NCBI GenBank assembly: GCA_049323655.1
Contig: JBMONO010000050.1
Coordinates: 62,001 to 126,000 of the forward strand
Source of the DNA: DB1 sp049323655
GTDB lineage: Bacteria > Desulfobacterota > Desulfobulbia > Desulfobulbales > SURF-16
Direction: 5' to 3'
Length of the DNA: 64,000 nt
Shown here: piece by piece, positions 17,990-27,363 of the stretch
Layout of the letters: each line of letters opens with the position of its first letter
Numbering within the stretch: the first letter of the stretch is position 1
Translations under genes and position numbers: made by a program
The notes under the pieces: model-generated
Seen by the model: the letters and a program-made list of their open reading frames with translations, nothing else
Databases searched by the model: none
What the model was told of the DNA's origin: nothing

Positions 17990-18508
17990 TCAATATTTTT
18001 TGTCCGCATAGGCGAGCCAGCCGCCGGCCAGAACCAGCTCCTTGTCAAAAGAGTTGAGCTGAAACGAGCAGGTCAGTTCCCCGCCGCTGCCTTTGGCAGT
18101 GATTGTTTCCTGCTCCAGATCGACCGCAATGGCAACCGGGCCAGCCAGGGCAAAGAGGGCGTCGATGTCGCTCTTTGCAAGCTCGATGGCCAGCATGCCG
18201 CAGTTGAACATATTCTGGCGGAAAATACGGGCAAAGCTCTCACCGATGACCACGTTGATGTCATTGACCTCAAAGACCCAGACCGCGTGTTCCCGGGACG
18301 AACCGCAACCGAAATTGGAACGGGTGACGATGACCCGGGCGTTTTTCGTGTCCCGGCCCGGATCGAACCCTTCCAGCTTCAGGTCTTCCAGGATATAGGG
18401 TTTCAGGGCGAGCTTCGAATTCTCGGTCAGGTATTTGGCCGGGATGATCTCGTCGGTATTGATATCGCTTCTGTCCAGAAAAAGGGCCGGACCGCCAAAT
18501 GTTTTCAT
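17990..18508 (-). CDS. leuD: 3-isopropylmalate dehydratase small subunit
   Basis: Small (swivel-domain) subunit of isopropylmalate isomerase, leucine biosynthesis; pairs with LeuC. The 172-aa length fits the short archaeal/thermophile-type LeuD. Motifs are RSDINTDEIIPAKYL at the N-terminus, RVIVTRSNFGCGSSREHAVW carrying the substrate-binding SREH, and RIFRQNMFNCG. I chose the ATG at 18508 because GAGG stands upstream and homologs start MK-FGG; a longer frame to 18529 enters the hairpin between leuC and leuD. It is downstream of leuC by 95 bases and ends at an intrinsic terminator. The homoaconitase-family alternative cannot be excluded, since leuA and leuB are not nearby. Confidence 0.9.
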   Translation of the reverse strand: MKTFGGPALFLDRSDINTDEIIPAKYLTENSKLALKPYILEDLKLEGFDPGRDTKNARVIVTRSNFGCGSSREHAVWVFEVNDINVVIGESFARIFRQNMFNCGMLAIELAKSDIDALFALAGPVAIAVDLEQETITAKGSGGELTCSFQLNSFDKELVLAGGWLAYADKKY

Positions 18509-18527
18509 AGCAACCTCATTGTTTTGC

Positions 18528-18597
18528 ATTGCGGAATGCGGATTGGGGATTGGGGATTGAACAACACTTCCTCAATCCGCAATCCGCATTCCGCAAT
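18528..18597. repeat. Long imperfect inverted repeat between leuC and leuD
   Basis: The left arm begins ATTGCGGAATGCGGATTG and the right arm ends CAATCCGCATTCCGCAAT, with short direct repeats of GGATTGG between them. It fills almost the whole 95-bp spacer between two co-transcribed genes and would form a strong mRNA hairpin. No T-tract follows. Confidence 0.85.
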
Positions 18598-18603
18598 CGC
18601 CAA

Positions 18604-19887
18604 TCAGATAAATTCCCTTGGATCGACAATCTCGCCCTTCACCGCCGCCGCAGCGGCGGCCAGCGGGCTCATCAGATGGACCATGCCGCCCTTGCCCATG
18701 CGGCCGTTGAAATTGCGGTTGGTGGTGGAAGCGCACACCTCCCCTGCCGCCAGCACCCCGTTGCTCATGCCGAGACAGGCCCCGCAGGTGGGGTTGGTGA
18801 CACAGAAACCGGCGTCCATATAGATTTTGATCAGTCCTTCTTCAAGGGCCTGATTATACACCTTCGGCGTGGCCGGCGACAGAATGGCGCGCACGGTGGG
18901 AGCGATTTTGCGGCCTTTTAGAATCATGGCGCCGGCCCGCAGGTCCTCGATACGGCCGTTGGTACAGGAGCCCATGTAGACCTGATCAATGCGGGTGCCG
19001 ATCATGGCGGTGACATCCTTTACCTCGTCCGGTTTATAGCCATAGGTGACCTGGGGCACGAGACGGGAGACGTCGAAGGTTTTTTCCGCCACATAGTCGG
19101 CATCGGGATCGGAATGCCATTTTGAGAAATCCGCCACCGCCTCGTCAATGGTGGGATAATCGCCCTGAATAAAGGGCCAGAGGTACTCGGCAGTGACCCG
19201 GTCCGGCATGCAGACGCCGCAGGTGGCGCCGGCCTCGATGGCCATGTTGCAGAGCGTCATGCGCGCCTCCATGCTCATCTTCTCCACCACCGGGCCGACA
19301 AATTCCATCACCTTGTCGGTGGCGCCGTTGACCGTCAGCTCCTTGATGACATTGAGAATGACGTCCTTGGCAAAGACGCCTTTCGGCAGTTCGCCGGTAA
19401 TGGCGATCTTCATGGTCTCCGGCAGTCGGAAGGAGCAGACACCTTTAAGAATGCCCACCTCCAGATCGGTGGTGCCGACGCCGGCGGCAAAGGCGCCGAA
19501 GGCGCCGTGGGTGCAGGTGTGGGAGTCGCCCATGATCACCGTGTAGCCGGGCCGGATAAAGCCCTTTTCCGGAAACAGGGCGTGGCAGACGCCGTTGGCC
19601 CCGACATCGAAAAAATCACGGATCTGATGGCGCCGGGCCCAGTCGCGGAGAATCTTGGCCTGGGTGGCGGTCTTCGAATCCTTGGACGGGGTGACGTGAT
19701 CGATGACGACCTTGATTTTGGCAGGATCAAAGACCCGGTCCATCCCGTGCTCGGTCAAATCATTAATGGCAATCGGCGTGGTGATTTCATGACACATGAC
19801 GACATCGATGCCGAGCACGACATTATTATCAGAAGGCACATCGCGGCGATGTGCCTCGAAAATCTTTTCGGTAATGGTTTTGCCCAT
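18604..19887 (-). CDS. leuC: 3-isopropylmalate dehydratase large subunit
   Basis: Fe-S catalytic subunit of isopropylmalate isomerase. The 427-aa length places it in the archaeal/LeuC2 subgroup (E. coli LeuC is about 466 aa). Motifs are VIMGDSHTCTHGAFGAFAAG, VYMGSCTNGRIEDL and VTNPTCGACLGM, which together provide the three 4Fe-4S cysteines. The C-terminus NRNFNGRMGKGG matches the family's substrate region. The ATG has GGAGG upstream. It is divergent from the HD-GAF gene across a 179-bp region. The leuCD pair stands alone without leuAB, so the leucine pathway must be completed elsewhere. Aconitase-type homologs such as HacA are possible but less favoured. Confidence 0.92.
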   Translation of the reverse strand: MGKTITEKIFEAHRRDVPSDNNVVLGIDVVMCHEITTPIAINDLTEHGMDRVFDPAKIKVVIDHVTPSKDSKTATQAKILRDWARRHQIRDFFDVGANGVCHALFPEKGFIRPGYTVIMGDSHTCTHGAFGAFAAGVGTTDLEVGILKGVCSFRLPETMKIAITGELPKGVFAKDVILNVIKELTVNGATDKVMEFVGPVVEKMSMEARMTLCNMAIEAGATCGVCMPDRVTAEYLWPFIQGDYPTIDEAVADFSKWHSDPDADYVAEKTFDVSRLVPQVTYGYKPDEVKDVTAMIGTRIDQVYMGSCTNGRIEDLRAGAMILKGRKIAPTVRAILSPATPKVYNQALEEGLIKIYMDAGFCVTNPTCGACLGMSNGVLAAGEVCASTTNRNFNGRMGKGGMVHLMSPLAAAAAAVKGEIVDPREFI

Positions 19888-20066
19888 GATTCACTTTCCT
19901 CCAGAAGGTAGGCCGTATACAGCGGCAGATCATTGTCGCCCACAGTACCCAATCCCGGACAGATTATCAATTTTTTTTATGGTTTGTATTCCCGTCTATA
20001 TACTGTACAATTCACACCAGTGTTCCCCCGCAACCGACCGTCAACCTCAACCCACATTGTTTCTCA

Positions 20067-21731
20067 ATGGTCCACCCGAGTTTTCCCGCCCTTTCCAGCC
20101 CTGTTACCAGACAAACAGTCGCCACGGAAATCGTCGAGCTCTGCACAGGGGAATATGGTGATTCCCAGGGAGAGAAACTGCAGCGTCTGCTTGCCGATGT
20201 TCTTGCCCTTTATGAAGGAAAATGGCCGTCTCATGAAGCGTGCCAGGTGGGCTATCACACCATTGACCACACCCTGGAAGTGGCGCTCGCCACGGCGCGG
20301 ATGGCGATCGGCTGGAACCGGATGCATGGCGATCATGACAAAATATCAGATCGCATCTTTCTCTGCGGCATGGCTGCCGCCCTTTTTCACGACAGCGGCT
20401 ACCTCAAAGACAAAAACGACCGGCAGGGGAGCGGAGGGAAATACACCTTCTCCCATGTTGAACGGGGCAGGGAACTGGCCCGCGCCTATCTTGCCGGCAA
20501 CACCTGGGCGGAACCGGAAATTGCCTTCATCTGCTCCGTTATCGATCTCACCGCCTTTGACCGGGAGCCGGATCTTTCGGTTTTTCAGGACAGCGAGGAA
20601 GAAATCATGGCGGAAATGGTCGCCTCGGCCGACCTCATCGCCCAGATGGCGGACATCAATTATATCCCCCGGTTGCGCGATCTCCATGAGGAATTTCTCG
20701 AGGCATACGACAGCGAGGGGCGCACAAACCTCGAACAGCGTGCGGTTCACATCTTCGACTCGTTCCATGAGATCCTGAACAACACACCGGAATTCTATGA
20801 AAAATTCGTCCTGCCCCGTCTCGTTCTCCTCAACAGGATGGATCGCTGTCTGGCCGACTTTTTTGCGGCCGGCAGGAATCCCTATCTGGAAAACATCATT
20901 GCCAACATCTCCGGCCAGCTCCTCAAACATCGGGTCCAGTGGCAACGCCTCGGCGACATCCTTCTCCAGCTCGGCCTGGTGCAGCAGGAAACCATCGACG
21001 CAGCCCTGTCCCAACAGCGGCGCACTCTCATCAGTGACAAGGAGACGGTGGCGCGGCCGATGGAAGACCCTTCCCGCAAGCTGTTCGTCTGGCTCCAGTC
21101 TTCCGGGTGGAACAAAACACGGCTCGGTGATATCCTGATGGAGATGGGAGCGGTTGACGCCAAGACCCTGCGCACCGGACTGCTGTCGCAGCTTTTGCCG
21201 GAACAGCTGACAGAACGGCTGACCGCCGGTGAACTGCTCCATCTTCTGCGGATTTCCCTGCTGGCCCAGAATCTCTACGACGATCCGTGGGTCTTCGGCC
21301 AGATCATCGATATGACCCTGGAGCTGCTCCGCTGCGAATCAGGCTCCCTGCTGCTTGCCGACCGCAAAAAAACGGAACTGCACATCGCCCTGCACAGCGG
21401 ACCAATCGGCCCATCTGCCGCCGGACAGCGAATGCCCCTCGACAAGGGTCTTTCCGGCTGGGTTTTCCGCCATGCCAGGGCCGCCTTTGTCTCCGGTCCA
21501 ACCATGGAGGAGCTTACCGGGCAGCCCGGCCCCCCTGCCCGAACCGGAATACGGGACATTCTGGCCGTCCCTCTTCATCTTGAGGGCGACATCATCGGCA
21601 CCGTGGAAATGATGAACAAAGACAACGGAACCTTCACCGACCATGATGCGGATCTCCTCACCCTGGTAACCAATATCATGGCCTCGGCCCTGACCCTGGT
21701 CAAAACATTCACCCTGCATCGGACACCATGA
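20067..21731 (+). CDS. HD-domain phosphohydrolase with GspE-N-like repeats and GAF domain
   Basis: Likely a signalling or nucleotide hydrolase of unknown substrate, 554 aa. The N-terminal HD domain shows YHTIDHTLEVA (about residues 66-76) and CGMAAALFHDSGY (about 100-112), giving the His and HD metal ligands. Residues about 290-400 hold two similar segments, RLGDILLQLGLVQQETIDAA and RLGDILMEMGAVDAKTLRTG, which resemble the small GspE/PilB N-terminal unit. A C-terminal GAF domain (about 410-550) contains LDKGLSGWVFRHARAAFV. There is no HD-GYP signature, so c-di-GMP hydrolysis is not supported. The ATG has a weak ribosome site. The stop overlaps the yejA start by four bases, suggesting co-expression with the importer. 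Confidence 0.8.
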   Translation: MVHPSFPALSSPVTRQTVATEIVELCTGEYGDSQGEKLQRLLADVLALYEGKWPSHEACQVGYHTIDHTLEVALATARMAIGWNRMHGDHDKISDRIFLCGMAAALFHDSGYLKDKNDRQGSGGKYTFSHVERGRELARAYLAGNTWAEPEIAFICSVIDLTAFDREPDLSVFQDSEEEIMAEMVASADLIAQMADINYIPRLRDLHEEFLEAYDSEGRTNLEQRAVHIFDSFHEILNNTPEFYEKFVLPRLVLLNRMDRCLADFFAAGRNPYLENIIANISGQLLKHRVQWQRLGDILLQLGLVQQETIDAALSQQRRTLISDKETVARPMEDPSRKLFVWLQSSGWNKTRLGDILMEMGAVDAKTLRTGLLSQLLPEQLTERLTAGELLHLLRISLLAQNLYDDPWVFGQIIDMTLELLRCESGSLLLADRKKTELHIALHSGPIGPSAAGQRMPLDKGLSGWVFRHARAAFVSGPTMEELTGQPGPPARTGIRDILAVPLHLEGDIIGTVEMMNKDNGTFTDHDADLLTLVTNIMASALTLVKTFTLHRTP

Positions 21732-23560
21732 AACAGAGCAAAATTTTTCATCGCCCTTTCCTGCCGCATGTGCCCCTGTCAATCAGCACCCTTGCCCTGC
21801 TCCTCATTCTTGTTTTTGGCGTTGCCCCGGCGGCGCAGGCGGCCCACGGGGTGAGCATTGACGGCAAACTGAAATACCCACCCGATTTCAGCCATTTCGA
21901 TTACGTCGCGGCGGACGCGGTTCCGGGTGGGGATCTTGTCCTGCACTCGCTGGGCAGCTTCGACAAGATGAATCCCTTCACCCTGAAGGGCAGCGCGCCG
22001 GACGGTCTCTCCGAGCTGGTCTTCGAGACCCTGGCCGTGGCAAGCCTGGACGAGCCTTTTGCCGAGTACGGCTTGATCGCCAAGGACATCGAGCTGGCCG
22101 CTGATCGCCTCTCCGTCACCTATACGTTACACGAGGCCGCCCGCTTTTCCGACGGCAGCCCGATTACCGCCGACGACGTCAAATTTTCACTGGAAACCTT
22201 GAAGAGCGAGGACGCCCACCCCTTTTACGCCTCCTATTACCATGACATCGAGCGGGCCGAGATTCTCGGGCCACACAAGGTCCGCTTCCACTTTGCCCGA
22301 TCGAACCGGGAGATCCACATGATCGCCAGCCAGTTGCCGGTGCTGTCAAAATCGTTTTATGAAAAACACCCCTTTGCCGCACCGGGCATGACCGTGCCGA
22401 TCGGCAGCGGCCCCTATGTGGTGAGCGATTTCAAGCAGGGGAAATCCATCACCTACAAACGCAATCCCGACTACTGGGCCCGCGATCTGCCCTGCCGGCG
22501 CGGCATGTTCAATTTCGACACCATCACCTTCAAGTTCTACAAGGATCAGATCGTCGCAGTGGAAGCCTTCAAGGCCGGCGAATTCGACTTTATGCATGTC
22601 AACATCGCCAAACAGTGGGCCCGGGACCTTGAAGGCAACCGTTTCAAACGCGGCGACATCGTCAAAAAACTCGTGCCTCACAAAAACAACCAGGGCATGC
22701 AGGCCTTTGTCTTCAACCTGCGCAGATCCCTCTTTGCCGATATCCGGGTGCGCCGGGCCATCGGTCTTGCCTTTGATTTCGAGCGCACCAACACGACCCT
22801 TTTTTTTGACCAGTACACCCGCTCAAACAGCTACTTCAGCAACTCGGAGCTGGCCGCCACCGGCCTGCCCCAAGGGCTGGAACTTGCCATGCTCGAACCC
22901 TTCAGAGGCCAGGTGCCGGACGCGGTCTTCACCACTCCGCTCACCCCGGTGACCACCGGTTCAGCCCAGGCCCTGCGCGACAATCTGCGCCAGGCCAAAA
23001 CACTGCTGGCCGAGGCCGGCTGGACCATTACCGACGGCAGGCTGGTTAACGCCAAAAACGAGCCCTTCACCTTCGAGATTCTCCTCTCCTCCGCCTCCTT
23101 TGAACGGGTGATGGCCGATTTCGCCAAAAATCTGCAGACACTCGGTATCACCGCCACTTACCGCACCATCGACCCGGCCCTCTATGTACGCCGCATGCAG
23201 ACTTTTGACTACGACATGACGGTGGAGGTCTTCGGCCAGTCCCAGTCGCCGGGCAACGAACAGCGCGATCTGTGGACATCAGCGGCGGCCGACCGCGAAG
23301 GTTCCCGCAACACCATCGGCATCAAAAATCCGGCGGTGGATCAGCTGGTTGACCGCATCATCTACGCCAAAACCCAGGAGGAGCTTACCGCCGCCTGCAA
23401 GGCCCTTGACCGGGTGCTCTGGCACAATTATTATGTGGTGCCGAACTGGTATCTCGCCACCTACCGGCTCGCCTACTGGAACAAATTTGCCCAGCCCCAA
23501 ACCCTGCCCCTCTACTACAGCCCGTTTCAGCTGCTGATGACGTGGTGGATGGGGAAATGA
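21728..23560 (+). CDS. yejA: Periplasmic peptide-binding protein, YejA-like (SBP family 5)
   Basis: Captures oligopeptides for an ABC importer; E. coli YejA is known for microcin C uptake. The 610-aa precursor has a clear signal peptide (hydrophobic core LALLLILVFGVAPAA, cleavage near AQAAHG at about 40). The mature start, HGVSIDGKLKYPPDFSHFDYV, is typical of YejA: this subgroup has a HxxxxxGxPKYPxDFxHFxYVNPxAPKGG-type opening, followed by GSFDKMNPFTLKG. Later segments FNLRRSLFADIRVRRAIGLA and ARDLPCRRGMFNFDTI are also YejA-like. Its ATG overlaps the upstream HD-GAF stop (ATGA). It heads the importer operon yejABEF. Confidence 0.9.
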   Translation: MKQSKIFHRPFLPHVPLSISTLALLLILVFGVAPAAQAAHGVSIDGKLKYPPDFSHFDYVAADAVPGGDLVLHSLGSFDKMNPFTLKGSAPDGLSELVFETLAVASLDEPFAEYGLIAKDIELAADRLSVTYTLHEAARFSDGSPITADDVKFSLETLKSEDAHPFYASYYHDIERAEILGPHKVRFHFARSNREIHMIASQLPVLSKSFYEKHPFAAPGMTVPIGSGPYVVSDFKQGKSITYKRNPDYWARDLPCRRGMFNFDTITFKFYKDQIVAVEAFKAGEFDFMHVNIAKQWARDLEGNRFKRGDIVKKLVPHKNNQGMQAFVFNLRRSLFADIRVRRAIGLAFDFERTNTTLFFDQYTRSNSYFSNSELAATGLPQGLELAMLEPFRGQVPDAVFTTPLTPVTTGSAQALRDNLRQAKTLLAEAGWTITDGRLVNAKNEPFTFEILLSSASFERVMADFAKNLQTLGITATYRTIDPALYVRRMQTFDYDMTVEVFGQSQSPGNEQRDLWTSAAADREGSRNTIGIKNPAVDQLVDRIIYAKTQEELTAACKALDRVLWHNYYVVPNWYLATYRLAYWNKFAQPQTLPLYYSPFQLLMTWWMGK

Positions 23561-23597
23561 TCAGGACATTGGAATCAGCCATTATCGATTGCCACCT

Positions 23598-24647
23598 ATG
23601 CTCGCCTACATTCTCCGCCGCATCCTGCTGATGATTCCGACCCTGTTCGGCATCATGCTCATCACCTTCACCGTCACCCAGTTCGTGCCGGGCGGGCCGG
23701 TGGAGAAGATGATCGCCGACCTGCAACGCTCGTCCGCCCGCGGTGAGGTGAGCGCCGGCGCCTCCACCCTTTACCAGGCGAGCCAGGGGCTCGATGCGGA
23801 CCGCATTGCCGAGATCAAGGCGCTTTACGGCTTCGACAAACCACCGGTGCAGCGCTTTCTCACCATGATGGGCAACTATCTCGTTTTTGATTTCGGCAAC
23901 TCCTACTATCACCACAAGAGCGTCGTCGATCTCGTGGTCTCCAAGCTGCCGGTTTCCATGTCGCTCGGTCTCTGGTCGTTTGTCATCGTCTACGGGGTAT
24001 GCATCCCACTCGGCATCAAGAAGGCGGTACGGGACGGTTCCCGCTTTGACGTTTTTTCCAGCACCATCATCCTTATCGGCTACGCCATCCCCGGCTTCGT
24101 GCTCGCCATCCTCCTCATCGTCCTCTTCGGCGGCGGCAGCTTCTGGAACATCTTCCCCCTGCGCGGCCTGGTGTCGGACAACTGGGCGGAACTGAGTCTG
24201 CTGGGCAGGATCCTCGACTATCTCTGGCACATGGTGCTGCCCATCACCGCCAGCGCGGTGGGCAGTCTGGCGGTCATGACCCTGCTGACCAAAAACAGCT
24301 TTCTCGAAGAGATCCGCAAGCAGTATGTGCTGACCGCCCGGGCCAAGGGTTTGAGCGAAAACAACGTCCTCTATCGCCACGTCTTCAGAAACGCCATCAT
24401 CCCGATCATCACCGGCTTTCCCGGCTCCTTCATCGCCGCCTTTTTTACCGGCAGCCTGCTCATCGAAACGATCTTTTCCCTGGACGGCATGGGGCTTCTG
24501 GCCTATGAGTCGATTTTAAACCGGGACTATCCGGTGGTGCTCGGCACCCTCTACTTCTTCACCATCATCGGCCTCTTCTCCCGGTTGCTGTCGGATCTCA
24601 GTTATGTGCTGGTCGATCCGCGCATCACCTTTGACAGTGTCCAGTAA
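23598..24647 (+). CDS. yejB: Peptide ABC transporter permease YejB
   Basis: One of two inner-membrane permeases of the importer, 349 aa from the ATG at 23598 (a TTG at 23589 is in frame). It opens MLAYILRRILLMIPTLFGIM, the standard BPD_transp_1 N-terminal membrane helix, followed by the long periplasmic loop and five further helices. The EAA loop is seen as YVLTARAKGLSENNVLYRHV, which contacts the ATPase. Length and the loop following EKMIADLQR match YejB rather than DppB or OppB. It lies 37 bases after yejA and 15 before yejE. Confidence 0.92.
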   Translation: MLAYILRRILLMIPTLFGIMLITFTVTQFVPGGPVEKMIADLQRSSARGEVSAGASTLYQASQGLDADRIAEIKALYGFDKPPVQRFLTMMGNYLVFDFGNSYYHHKSVVDLVVSKLPVSMSLGLWSFVIVYGVCIPLGIKKAVRDGSRFDVFSSTIILIGYAIPGFVLAILLIVLFGGGSFWNIFPLRGLVSDNWAELSLLGRILDYLWHMVLPITASAVGSLAVMTLLTKNSFLEEIRKQYVLTARAKGLSENNVLYRHVFRNAIIPIITGFPGSFIAAFFTGSLLIETIFSLDGMGLLAYESILNRDYPVVLGTLYFFTIIGLFSRLLSDLSYVLVDPRITFDSVQ

Positions 24648-24662
24648 AACCGGGAGCAGCGC

Positions 24663-25700
24663 ATGACCACGCACACCACGCCAAAAAACAGCCTCCTCCG
24701 CCGCCGCTGGCGCAAGTTCCGGGCAAACCGGCGGGGCTACTGGAGCCTTGTCATCTTCACCGTCCTCTTCGTGTTGAGCCTGGGCGCGGAACTGATCAGC
24801 AACGACAAGCCCTTTCTCGTCGTCTATGAAGGAAAAATGTATTACCCGCTGCTGACGAGCTATCCGGAAACCACCTTTGGCGGCGATTTCGCCACCGAAA
24901 CCGACTACCGCGCCCCCTATATCCTTGAAAAAATCACCAGCAACGGCAATCGCGCCTTTTTCCCGATCAACCCCCACAGTTATGCCTCCATCAACCCCAA
25001 TCTCAGCGTGCCGGTGCCCTCGCCGCCGACCAGGGAAAACCTGCTCGGCACCGATGACCGCGGCCGCGACGTGCTGGCCCGGCTGCTCTACGGCTTCCGG
25101 CTCTCTGTCCTCTTCGGCCTGGCGCTGACCGCAGTGGGCACCATCATCGGCATCATCGCCGGCGCGGTGCAGGGCTACTTCGGCGGCCGCACCGATCTCT
25201 TTTTCCAGCGTTTCATCGAGATCTGGGGTTCCATGCCGGAACTCTACCTGCTCATCATCTTTTCCTCCATCTTCAAGCCGAGCCTGCTGCTGCTCCTTGT
25301 CCTGCTCTCCATGTTCGGTTGGATGGGCCTCTCCGACTATGTACGGGCCGAGTTTCTCAAAAGCCGCAACCTCGACTATGTCACGGCGGCGAAAGCCATG
25401 GGGGTGGGCAACATCACCATCATGTTCCGCCATCTGCTCCCCAATGGCATGACACCGGTCATCACCTTTCTCCCCTTCCGCATGTCCGGCGCCATTCTGG
25501 CGCTGACCAGCCTCGATTTTCTCGGCCTCGGCGTGCCGCCGCCCACCCCGAGCCTCGGCGAACTGCTGGCCCAGGGCAAAGCCAATATCGATGCCTGGTG
25601 GCTGTCGCTCAGCACCTTTGTCGTCCTGGTCGGCACCCTGATTTTGCTGATCTTTATCGGCGAGGCATTGCGGGAAACCTTTGACCCGCGCAAGGTTTGA
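24663..25700 (+). CDS. yejE: Peptide ABC transporter permease YejE
   Basis: Second permease, 345 aa. The N-terminus RRWRKFRANRRGYWSLVIF leads into the first membrane helix. The periplasmic segment with NDKPFLVVYEGKMYYPLL and TDYRAPYI is characteristic of YejE and absent from DppC/OppC. The EAA loop is FLKSRNLDYVTAAKAMGVGN. The region ENLLGTDDRGRDVLARLLYG is the conserved entry to the permease core. The stop TGA overlaps an in-frame upstream extension of yejF, consistent with one operon. Confidence 0.92.
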   Translation: MTTHTTPKNSLLRRRWRKFRANRRGYWSLVIFTVLFVLSLGAELISNDKPFLVVYEGKMYYPLLTSYPETTFGGDFATETDYRAPYILEKITSNGNRAFFPINPHSYASINPNLSVPVPSPPTRENLLGTDDRGRDVLARLLYGFRLSVLFGLALTAVGTIIGIIAGAVQGYFGGRTDLFFQRFIEIWGSMPELYLLIIFSSIFKPSLLLLLVLLSMFGWMGLSDYVRAEFLKSRNLDYVTAAKAMGVGNITIMFRHLLPNGMTPVITFLPFRMSGAILALTSLDFLGLGVPPPTPSLGELLAQGKANIDAWWLSLSTFVVLVGTLILLIFIGEALRETFDPRKV

Positions 25701-25744
25701 AAAAGGCAAAAAAGGGCCACAAGAAGTCGGGAACCAGAAAAACA

Positions 25745-27355
25745 ATGGCACGCAATGAAATGACCACTCTTCTCGATATACAGAACCTCAACGGTTCCTT
25801 TCACGGTCCGGACGGCCGGACCGAGGTGCTGCGTGAGGTGTCGCTTGCCATCAGGCCGGGGCAGACGGTGGCCCTGGTGGGCGAATCGGGGTCAGGCAAA
25901 TCGGTCACCGCCCTGGCCATTCTCGGACTTCTCGACCGGCAGGCATTTACGGCCAGCGGTCAGGCCCTGTTTGCCGGGGTCAATCTCCTGGAGCTGCCGG
26001 AGGAGAAGCTACAGGCCATCCGCGGCAACGATATCGCCATGATCTTCCAGGAGCCGATGACCTCGCTCAATCCGGTCTACACCATCGGCAAGCAGCTGCT
26101 GGAACCCCTCACCATCCACCAGAATCTTGCCGGCCGTGAGGCATGGGACAAGGCGGTGCAACTGCTTGCCAAGACCGGCATCCAGGAACCGGAAAAACGG
26201 ATGGCGAGCTTTCCCCACCAATTGTCCGGCGGCCAGCGCCAGCGGGTGATGATCGCCATGGCACTCGCCTGCCGGCCGAAACTGCTCATTGCCGACGAAC
26301 CGACCACCGCCCTTGATGTCACCATCCAGGCCCAGATCCTCGCCCTGCTGGAAGAGCTGCAAGAGGAGATGGGCATGGCCATGCTGCTCATCACCCATGA
26401 CCTGCACATGGTGAAAAAGACGGCGGAGCATGTCTTTATCATGCACCAGGGCCGCATTGTCGAAGATGGCCCCACGGCGGCCATCTTTGCCTCGCCCCGG
26501 CAGGCATACACCCAAAAACTGCTCGGCAGCGTGCCGAAAGGCGAGCCGTTGTCCCGCCATGATGCCCCACCGCTGCTCACCGTTACCAACCTCTCCTGCC
26601 ATTTCCCGGTCAAAAAGGGCTTTTTCAGGCGCACGATGGGGGCGATCCGGGCGGTAAACGATGTCAGTCTGACCCTGCGGCAAGGGACGACCTATGCCGT
26701 GGTGGGCGAATCAGGCTCCGGCAAGACCACTTTAGGGCTCGCCATTCTCCGCCTGGTGCAGGCCGCGGGGACGGTTGTCTACCAGGGCAACAACCTTTTT
26801 GCCATTAAGCCAGGCGAACTGCGGCCCTTGCGCCGCGAGTTGCAGATCGTTTTCCAGGACCCCTTTTCCTCGCTGTCGCCGCGACTTACCGTCTTCCAGA
26901 TCATCGAAGAAGGTCTGAAGGTTCACCGCATCGGCGGCACCAGGGATAAACGGCGGGAGATCGTTGAAGAAGTTCTCGAGGAAGTGGGGCTTACTCCGGA
27001 AATGGCCGAACGGTACCCCCACGAGTTTTCCGGCGGCCAGCGCCAGCGGATCGCCATTGCCCGGGCCATTGCACTCAAGCCTGCCTTCATCGTCCTCGAT
27101 GAGCCGACCAGCGCGCTGGACATGACCATCCAGGCACAGATCATCGACCTGCTGCGCCGGTTGCAGGAAAAATACTCCATCACCTACCTCTTCATCTCCC
27201 ATGACCTGCGGGTGGTGCGGGCGCTGGCCGAGGAGGTGGCGGTGATGAAGGACGGGAAAGTCGTCGAGGCCGGGCCTGCGACCCGCATCTTCGCCGAACC
27301 GACCCACCCCTATACCCGCAAACTCTTCAGCGCCGCCTTTGAGTTGAAGGCATAA
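25745..27355 (+). CDS. yejF: Fused dual ATPase of the peptide importer, YejF
   Basis: Energises peptide import with two nucleotide-binding domains on one chain (536 aa from ATG 25745). Domain 1 has GESGSGKSVTALAILG, LSGGQRQRVMIAMAL and LLIADEPTTALDV. Domain 2 has GESGSGKTTLGLAILR, FSGGQRQRIAIARAI and FIVLDEPTSALDM. Each domain ends in an oligopeptide-type C-terminal extension (HPYTRKLFSAAF). Starts at TTG 25697 or ATG 25760 are possible; homologs favour beginning just before TTLLDIQNL. It is followed nine bases later by the malic enzyme gene with an AGGAG site, so that gene may be in the same transcript. Confidence 0.92.
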   Translation: MARNEMTTLLDIQNLNGSFHGPDGRTEVLREVSLAIRPGQTVALVGESGSGKSVTALAILGLLDRQAFTASGQALFAGVNLLELPEEKLQAIRGNDIAMIFQEPMTSLNPVYTIGKQLLEPLTIHQNLAGREAWDKAVQLLAKTGIQEPEKRMASFPHQLSGGQRQRVMIAMALACRPKLLIADEPTTALDVTIQAQILALLEELQEEMGMAMLLITHDLHMVKKTAEHVFIMHQGRIVEDGPTAAIFASPRQAYTQKLLGSVPKGEPLSRHDAPPLLTVTNLSCHFPVKKGFFRRTMGAIRAVNDVSLTLRQGTTYAVVGESGSGKTTLGLAILRLVQAAGTVVYQGNNLFAIKPGELRPLRRELQIVFQDPFSSLSPRLTVFQIIEEGLKVHRIGGTRDKRREIVEEVLEEVGLTPEMAERYPHEFSGGQRQRIAIARAIALKPAFIVLDEPTSALDMTIQAQIIDLLRRLQEKYSITYLFISHDLRVVRALAEEVAVMKDGKVVEAGPATRIFAEPTHPYTRKLFSAAFELKA

Positions 27356-27363
27356 AGGAGTTC

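Noticed and set aside
20067..21731. HD-GYP c-di-GMP phosphodiesterase
   Set aside because: The HD motif lacks the GYP signature, so this activity is not supported.
21728..27355. Toxin immunity or microcin gene cluster
   Set aside because: YejABEF can take up microcin C, but no precursor peptide or modification gene is adjacent; general peptide import is the simpler reading.
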